Assembly: GCA_021325555.1 (NCBI GenBank)
Contig: JAJPGY010000013.1
Coordinates: forward strand, 124,001-188,000
Length of the DNA stretch: 64,000 nt
Source: Pseudomonadota bacterium
GTDB taxonomy: Bacteria; Cyanobacteriota; Vampirovibrionia; Obscuribacterales; Obscuribacteraceae
Direction: 5' to 3'
The translations under genes were made by a program, and so were the position numbers. The notes under the pieces were generated by a model. That model worked only from the letters and a program-made list of their open reading frames with translations. It was not told the DNA's origin and ran no database searches. Below are positions 59,042 through 64,000 of the stretch, in pieces (position 1 is the first letter of the stretch; each line of letters opens with the position of its first letter).

Positions 59042-60553
59042 ATGCTGGCAAAACACTGGAAACTGCTGGTCGTGATCGGAATTCTCGTCTGGTCCGTCCT
59101 GACCCTGTTCCGCTTCGTGCCTGACCGCGAGCTGGCCCGCCTCGAGCACTTGGCTTCTCTCTCGCCGGCGGACCTGCAGAAAGAGGTGCTCGACAGCGTG
59201 CAGAAGCTGCCGGGCTGGGACAAGATGAACAACTTCGAGCGTGAGGACACCATCAAGCGCAGCTTCGAGGAGGCGCAGTTCGCCAACAATATCCAGGTGC
59301 TCGGGCACATGCGCGGCTACGCGGTCTTCACCAATCTCAAGCTCGGGCTCGACCTTCGCGGCGGCAGCCAGCTGCTCCTGCAGGCGCTGCCCTCCAGGCA
59401 GGTGCCGGAGATCACGCCGGAGGTGATGCGGGGCGTCGAGACGGTGATCAACAACCGGGTGAACAGCCTGGGCGTCTCCGAGACCCTGGTCCAGCGCTCG
59501 GGGAAGGACCGGCTGATTGTCGAGCTGCCGGGCGTCAAGGATCCCCAGCAGGCCAAAGACCGCATCGGCACCACAGCCTTGCTGGAGTTCAAGGAGCTTG
59601 ATTTCGGCCCGGACGGCAAGCCGATCTGGGTGGACGTCGGGCTCACCGGCGCCGACTTCAAGCACGCGCAGGCGGTGCCCATGGTTTCCGGCGGCACCTG
59701 GCGGATCCTCTTCGAGTTCAAGCCGGAGGGGGCGAAGAAGTTCGGCGACCTGACCTCGCGGCTGGTCGGGCGGCAGATCGGCATCTTTCTCGACGGGCAA
59801 CCGACCGAGCGCGGGCCCGACGGGCGCCCGCTGCCGATCGAGCAGTATCGCGGCATCAACGTGCGCGAGCCTATCCTGGCCGGCACCGGCGAGATCACCG
59901 GCAACTTCACCAAGGATCAGGCAGTTGACCTGGCGGTGAAGCTCAACGCCGGCGCGCTGCCGGTGCCCGTGAAGATCCTGGAGGAGCGCACGGTCGGCGC
60001 CACGCTCGGTCAGGACTCCATTCACAAGAGCCTGATCGCCGGGTTCGTCGGCATCGCCCTGGTCATGCTGTTCATGGTGGGGGTTTACGGCGTCCCCGGG
60101 CTGGTTGCCGACACGGCCTTGATCCTCTATACGCTGACCACGATGGCCATCTTTCAATCGATTCCGGTAACGCTGACGCTGGCCGGCATAGCGGGATTCA
60201 TCCTGTCAATCGGGATGGCTGTCGACGCCAACATTCTCATTTTCGAGAGAACCAAAGAAGAGCTGAAGGCCGGCAAGAACCTCTACACGGCGATCGAAGC
60301 CGGCTTCTCGCGCGCCTTCTCAGCCATCTTCGACAGCAACGTGAACAGTCTCATCGCCTGCAGCGTGCTCATGCTCTTCGGGACCTCGATCGTCAGGGGC
60401 TTTGCCGTGACCCTGGCGATCGGCGTCGCCGTCTCGATGTTCAGCGCCATTACCGCCAGCCGCGAGCTGCTGCACCTGGTGCCGAGGCGGTTCGGTCTCT
60501 TCGGCATGAAGTACGACAAAAAGTCGCCCAAGCTGGTAAGCAAGGAGGCATAG
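59042..60553 (+). CDS. secD: Protein translocase subunit SecD
   Basis: 503 residues. The N-terminal transmembrane helix ([15 protein letters not shown]) precedes a periplasmic domain of about 300 residues with [16 protein letters not shown], the SecD signature, and TTALLEFK. The C-terminal five helices include [46 protein letters not shown] and [10 protein letters not shown], with the conserved Asp of the proton path. SecDF pulls exported proteins across the inner membrane with the proton gradient. An insertion of about 50 residues at 35-85 before the LRGGS motif is lineage-specific. Confidence 0.96.
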   Translation: [503 protein letters not shown]

Positions 60554-61515
60554 TGAAGGACCGCTGGATCGTCGACATCGTCAAATACCGCTGGATCTGG
60601 TTCGGCATCTCGCTGGCGATCACCATACCTGGTCTGGTCGGCATCCTCTGGTGCTGCTTCCAGTTTCACGCACCGCTGAAGCCGGGCATCGACTTTACCG
60701 GCGGCTCCATCCTGCAATACCAGTTCGAGCGCAAGGCGGACCTGCAGCAGGTGAGAAACATTCTCGACGATGTCGGGCTGGCCGGCTCTCAGGTGCAGGA
60801 GGCGATCATATCAGACAAGGAGGTGGTCGTCATGCGCACCAAAGCGCTCGACGACGAATCGCTCAAGAGAAAGCTGGATGCCGAGCTGCAAAACAAGCTG
60901 GGAGACTTCAAGGTGCTCTCGGTGGACAAGGTGAGCGCCACCGTCGGTCCGGAGCTGCTCACGAGCGGTCTCATCGCCCTGTGCGTGACCTTCCTGATGA
61001 TGGTGGCGTACATCTCCTATCGCTACATGTTCGACTACGCAATCTGCGCGATCGTGGCGCTCTTTCATGACGTCCTGGTATTGTCCGGGATCTTCGCGAT
61101 CATGGGGCTGGTGATCGGCACCGAGATCGACAGCCTCTTCATAAGCGCGATCCTGACCGTCATAGGCTTCTCCGTTCACGACACGATCGTCGTTTTCGAC
61201 CGCATCCGGGAAAACTCCAAGTTCGTGGGCAGCAAGTCCACCGACCCGAAAACCGGCGAAGAGCATCGCAAGACTTTCGGCGACGTGGCCAACGACAGCG
61301 TCAATCAGACCCTCGCCCGCTCGATATACACCTCGCTGACCGTGATCATCACTTTGACCGCGCTCTATCTGCTGGGCGGCGTCACCACGCGCGACTTTGT
61401 CCTGGCAATGCTCATCGGCATCATCTCCGGGACATATTCGTCCATCTTCAACGCCAGCTGCCTGCTGGTGTACTGGCGAGAGCTAAAGGCCGGCCAGCGT
61501 CTGAAGCCGGCCTGA
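60553..61515 (+). CDS. secF: Protein translocase subunit SecF
   Basis: 320 residues starting at GTG 60553, sharing one base with the secD stop (TAGTG). The typical order is one helix (WFGISLAITIPGLVGILWC), short periplasmic domain with KPGIDFTGGSILQYQF, then five helices with AICAIVALFHDVLVLSGIFAIMGL, FISAILTVIGFSVHDTIVVFDRIREN and RSIYTSLTVIITLTALYLLGG. All conserved functional residues of the family appear intact. Confidence 0.96.
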   Translation: MKDRWIVDIVKYRWIWFGISLAITIPGLVGILWCCFQFHAPLKPGIDFTGGSILQYQFERKADLQQVRNILDDVGLAGSQVQEAIISDKEVVVMRTKALDDESLKRKLDAELQNKLGDFKVLSVDKVSATVGPELLTSGLIALCVTFLMMVAYISYRYMFDYAICAIVALFHDVLVLSGIFAIMGLVIGTEIDSLFISAILTVIGFSVHDTIVVFDRIRENSKFVGSKSTDPKTGEEHRKTFGDVANDSVNQTLARSIYTSLTVIITLTALYLLGGVTTRDFVLAMLIGIISGTYSSIFNASCLLVYWRELKAGQRLKPA

Positions 61516-61592
61516 CCCCGCCTGGATGCCCCGGACGTTGATCTGCGCGCATAGCTGGGAATAATAACTTTGCAAACGGGTGATAGGCAGAA

Positions 61593-61877
61593 ATGAGCAG
61601 CGAAGACTTCCACACCGACGAGGAAAAATGGCAAGCGTTGGCCCGCCACGAGATGCTCGGCGAGATACTGCTCAAGCTGGGCAAGCTGTCGCTTATGCAG
61701 CTCGAAGACCTGGTTCAGGAGCAGGAGAAGACCGGCAAGAACCTCGGCGAGCTTATCGTCTCCAGGGGCTTGATGTCGAAGGCGGAGGTGGCGCAGGCGC
61801 TCGAGCTGCAACACCAGGCCGATGAGGTGGCGCTGGAGTCGATCAAAGAGCTGTCGGACAAGTCCAAGAAGCCGTGA
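61593..61877 (+). CDS. Free-standing MshEN-like (type II secretion ATPase N-terminal) domain protein
   Basis: 94 residues. LGEILLKLGKLSLMQLEDLVQEQEKTGKNLGELIVSRGLMSKAEVAQALELQ is the two-motif helical domain found at the N-terminus of PilB/GspE/MshE ATPases, where some versions bind cyclic di-GMP. Here it stands alone without an ATPase. The stop codon overlaps the GTG start of the SDR gene (GTGA), so both are co-translated. A charged helix completes the C-terminus. Confidence 0.8.
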   Translation: MSSEDFHTDEEKWQALARHEMLGEILLKLGKLSLMQLEDLVQEQEKTGKNLGELIVSRGLMSKAEVAQALELQHQADEVALESIKELSDKSKKP

Positions 61878-62656
61878 GATTCGACGACAAGGTTGTGCTT
61901 GTCACGGGAGGCGGCTCCGGTATCGGTGAGGCCACCGCGGTGGCCTTCGCCGAGGACGGTGCCAGCGTGTCGATCCTGGATATCGACGAGGCAGCGGGCG
62001 CTGCCGTCGCCAGGGAGATCGAGGCCTCCGGCGGCAGGGCGCTGTCGTTCACAGGCGACATAGCCAACGCCAAGGACGTGGACCACTTCGTGTCGGGGAC
62101 GTTCGAGGAGTGGGGAAGGATCGATTTTCTGTTCAACAATGCGGGCACGGAGCTGATCGCCCCGCTGCTGGAGACCACCGAGCCCGACTGGGACCGGGTG
62201 GTTAACACAAACCTGAAGGGCACTTTTCTGGTGACCAGGGCAGCCCTCAAGCACATGGTCAGCACCGGATCCGGTGTCATTATCAACAACGCCTCTGACG
62301 CCGGACTGCGCGGCATCAAGGTGAACGCCGCCTACAGCTCCTCCAAGGCGGCAATCATTCAGCTGACCCGCTCGACCGCCCTGGATTACGCCGCATCCGG
62401 AATCCGCTGCAACTGCATCTGCCCCGGTTGCATCCGCACGCCCCTTTGCGAGCGCTTCAACGCCCAGGTGGGGGCGCGCAAGGGCAAAACCGGCACCGAA
62501 GTCCTCCACGAGTTCGTGATGGCCAACATTCCCATGCAGCGGGTCGGGGAGCCGGAAGAGGTGGCCGCTCTGGTCACCTTTCTCTGCTCGGACGAAGCGC
62601 GCTACATAAACGGGGCAATCATCCCGATCGACGGCGGTCTCACCGCCGGCATGTGA
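61874..62656 (+). CDS. Short-chain dehydrogenase/reductase (SDR)
   Basis: 260 residues from GTG 61874. All classical SDR elements are present: VVLVTGGGSGIGEATAVAFAEDGA (NAD(P) loop), GDIANAKDV (adenine pocket), FLFNNAGTE, IINNASDAGL with the catalytic Ser position occupied by Ser of NNAS, Tyr-x3-Lys in NAAYSSSKAA, and the final INGAIIPIDGGLTAGM. An Asp at the end of strand 2 (LDID) suggests NAD preference. Substrate unknown. The coupled MshEN-like gene upstream is an odd partner. Confidence 0.92.
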   Translation: MRFDDKVVLVTGGGSGIGEATAVAFAEDGASVSILDIDEAAGAAVAREIEASGGRALSFTGDIANAKDVDHFVSGTFEEWGRIDFLFNNAGTELIAPLLETTEPDWDRVVNTNLKGTFLVTRAALKHMVSTGSGVIINNASDAGLRGIKVNAAYSSSKAAIIQLTRSTALDYAASGIRCNCICPGCIRTPLCERFNAQVGARKGKTGTEVLHEFVMANIPMQRVGEPEEVAALVTFLCSDEARYINGAIIPIDGGLTAGM

Positions 62657-62677
62657 TCTCCGGGTTCCCCCGGCCTT

Positions 62678-63085
62678 TTAACCGAAAACGAATTCAACCG
62701 GCACTGCGACATCCGGGTGCAGACTCTTGTGCACCGGACATGTAAGGGCCGCATTGCGCAGCTTCTGTTGCTGCTCTTCGGTGAGCTGGCGCGGGACGCG
62801 GATCTCCACGGTGAGGCTGGCTATGCGCCGCGGTGGCGAGGCGGACATCTCTTTGACCACCCGGGCCGTGGTCCCGGAAAGATCTATGTCGTCACGCTGG
62901 GCTACGATGCCCATGATGGTGAGCATGCAGGTGCCGAGCGCCGTTCCCACCAGATCGGTCGGCGAGAAGTGAGCGCCCTCCCCCATGTTGTCCTTCGGCG
63001 CGTCCGTGAGCATCGTGGACCCCGAGGGCTCGTGCGTAGCCCTACATCGCAGCTTGCCTTCGTAAGTTATCGCTATCTCGACCAA
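62678..63085 (-). CDS. OsmC/Ohr-family peroxiredoxin-like protein
   Basis: 135 residues starting at TTG 63085 (GGAG seven bases upstream). The two cysteines of the family are seen in LVGTALGTCMLTIMGIVA and NAALTCPVHKSLHPDV. These proteins reduce organic hydroperoxides with a thiol pair. FSPTDLVGTALG is the OsmC signature; closeness to YhfA-type members is suggested by length. It is convergent with the SDR gene. Confidence 0.88.
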   Translation of the reverse strand: MVEIAITYEGKLRCRATHEPSGSTMLTDAPKDNMGEGAHFSPTDLVGTALGTCMLTIMGIVAQRDDIDLSGTTARVVKEMSASPPRRIASLTVEIRVPRQLTEEQQQKLRNAALTCPVHKSLHPDVAVPVEFVFG

Positions 63086-63226
63086 GTGCCGTCTCCGCTT
63101 TCCCTTCGATTTTTTTGGAGCCCAAGTTTAGCACACTGGATTGAGCTCTGTTCCGATCCAGCTCTTCGCCGGAGCTCACGCAGGAGGGGGTCAAAAAGTT
63201 CAATGCGCCGACGAGATTCTTGCAAT

Positions 63227-63940
63227 TCAAGAAGACGGCGGCCCGAACAGTTGCAGCATCCGCTCGAACATGTGACGCAGGTTCTCATCTGGAATATCCT
63301 CGATGTTCATCCGCGTCAGGTGAAAGCAGATCACCTCTCCGTCTCGGAGAACCTTTATATCGACTTCGGTGCCTGCGCGGCCGTCGACCAGCCTCCAGTG
63401 CTCGCGCTGCATGTCGCGCCGGGTAAACTCGTGCCCGCCGGCGCTCAGCACGAGGTCGCCCGGCTGAATTCCGGCCCTTTCCGCCGGACAGCCAGGGAAG
63501 ACTCGGACCACGACAGGATATCTGGCGAACAACATCCTGAACGTCTCCATTCCGGTGATGCCGAACCCCAGCTGACGGTAGTCTTCGCCGGTCATTCCAT
63601 CTTCGCGGGCAGAGCCGGAAAGCAACAAGCGATCTATATCCTCGTCGTGCACCTGGGGCAGGTCGCTGCCGGCGTGCCCTGCCGCCGGGGCAGCCGGATC
63701 CGGCGATGCGGCAGGGGTCGTTCCGGCGGAAGAATCTCCTTTCGCCTGGGCGTGGCCCCATTTGATTACCGAGCCGTTCAGGACGGCCAGCCCGTGAGCA
63801 GGCGGCGTATCGAAGGAAGGCTGCTCAGCCTTGAGTCCACCGCTGTCCTCGGCAGCCGCAGACATGAATGGCTGGCCGCCCAGGGACGCGACGGCCAGCC
63901 AGGCGAGTGCGATTTTGACTGTAGTATTGCTTGTTTTCAT
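63227..63940 (-). CDS. Exported PDZ-domain protein
   Basis: 237 residues. A signal peptide (cleavage near MSAAAED) is followed by a roughly 80-residue Pro/Ala/Asp-rich linker. The PDZ domain spans about 125-215: LGFGITGMETFRMLFARYPVVVRVFPGCPAERAGIQPGDLVLSAGGHEF, then TEVDIKVLRDGEVICFHLTR. No protease domain is present, so it is probably a periplasmic adaptor recognising protein C-termini. The window ends 60 bp upstream of its start. Confidence 0.82.
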   Translation of the reverse strand: MKTSNTTVKIALAWLAVASLGGQPFMSAAAEDSGGLKAEQPSFDTPPAHGLAVLNGSVIKWGHAQAKGDSSAGTTPAASPDPAAPAAGHAGSDLPQVHDEDIDRLLLSGSAREDGMTGEDYRQLGFGITGMETFRMLFARYPVVVRVFPGCPAERAGIQPGDLVLSAGGHEFTRRDMQREHWRLVDGRAGTEVDIKVLRDGEVICFHLTRMNIEDIPDENLRHMFERMLQLFGPPSS

Positions 63941-64000
63941 GATGCCGCCAACCTCCCGCAGGCATTCCGCCTTTAGCCGGTTGCCTCCTTGCCCCGGCGG

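Overview
This 64 kb window is GC-rich, densely coding bacterial chromosome. It encodes KDO-8-phosphate synthase, so the cell probably makes LPS and has an outer membrane. Several genes are typical of Cyanobacteria and their non-photosynthetic relatives: a Ycf46-type AAA ATPase, a Ycf35/DUF1257 protein, an SLH plus coiled-coil protein like the N-terminus of cyanobacterial porins, a DUF1957-type GH57 glucan branching enzyme, and a SufR-type regulator divergent from sufCBDS. No photosynthesis gene is visible. My inference is a Vampirovibrionia/Melainabacteria-like member of the cyanobacterial phylum, but another Gram-negative lineage cannot be excluded from this sequence alone.

Layout. 0.1-14 kb: a TPR protein; an ECF sigma / zinc-finger anti-sigma / Spy-like module; a secreted dual-specificity-type phosphatase; a double retropepsin-TPR protein partly overlapping kdsA; a DUF167 protein; a GH57 branching enzyme; two paralogous secreted START-like (SRPBCC) proteins; pyruvate kinase. 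13.4-20.3 kb: sufR and the divergent operon sufC-sufB-sufD-Rieske-sufS-sufU-DUF59, a complete SUF iron-sulfur assembly locus. 20.3-22.8 kb: nucleoside hydrolase and an RNB-domain ribonuclease.

22.9-37 kb is the accessory region. It holds an SDR gene fragment, a 45-residue membrane protein, a transposase remnant, a VapBC-type toxin-antitoxin pair with a promoter-embedded palindrome, and a complete type I-C CRISPR-Cas system. The array has 58 repeats plus a degenerate terminal one. The cas genes run cas3-cas5-cas8c-cas7-cas4-cas1-cas2 toward the leader and array, all on the minus strand, so the newest spacers should lie near 28.5 kb. The 37-bp repeat is longer than the usual type I-C repeat.

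37-64 kb returns to core genes: mrp, recN, DoxX-like, tRNA-Gln, rplY (L25), an orphan histidine kinase, an IMPase-family phosphatase and the SLH protein. Next comes the window's most intriguing locus at 44.5-47.9 kb: RHH/zinc-ribbon protein, Ycf46 AAA ATPase, Ycf35, DUF2997 and a radical SAM activase-like enzyme, with a two-site palindrome upstream. After it lie gatD (no murT nearby), unknown and secreted proteins, a calpain-like C2 protease, a saccharopine dehydrogenase-family enzyme, the yceD-rpmF-plsX-fabH-fabD cluster, an amidohydrolase, a degenerate GGDEF protein with an N-terminal CX3CX2C motif, secDF, a free-standing MshEN-like domain translationally coupled to an SDR, an OsmC-like protein and a PDZ protein.
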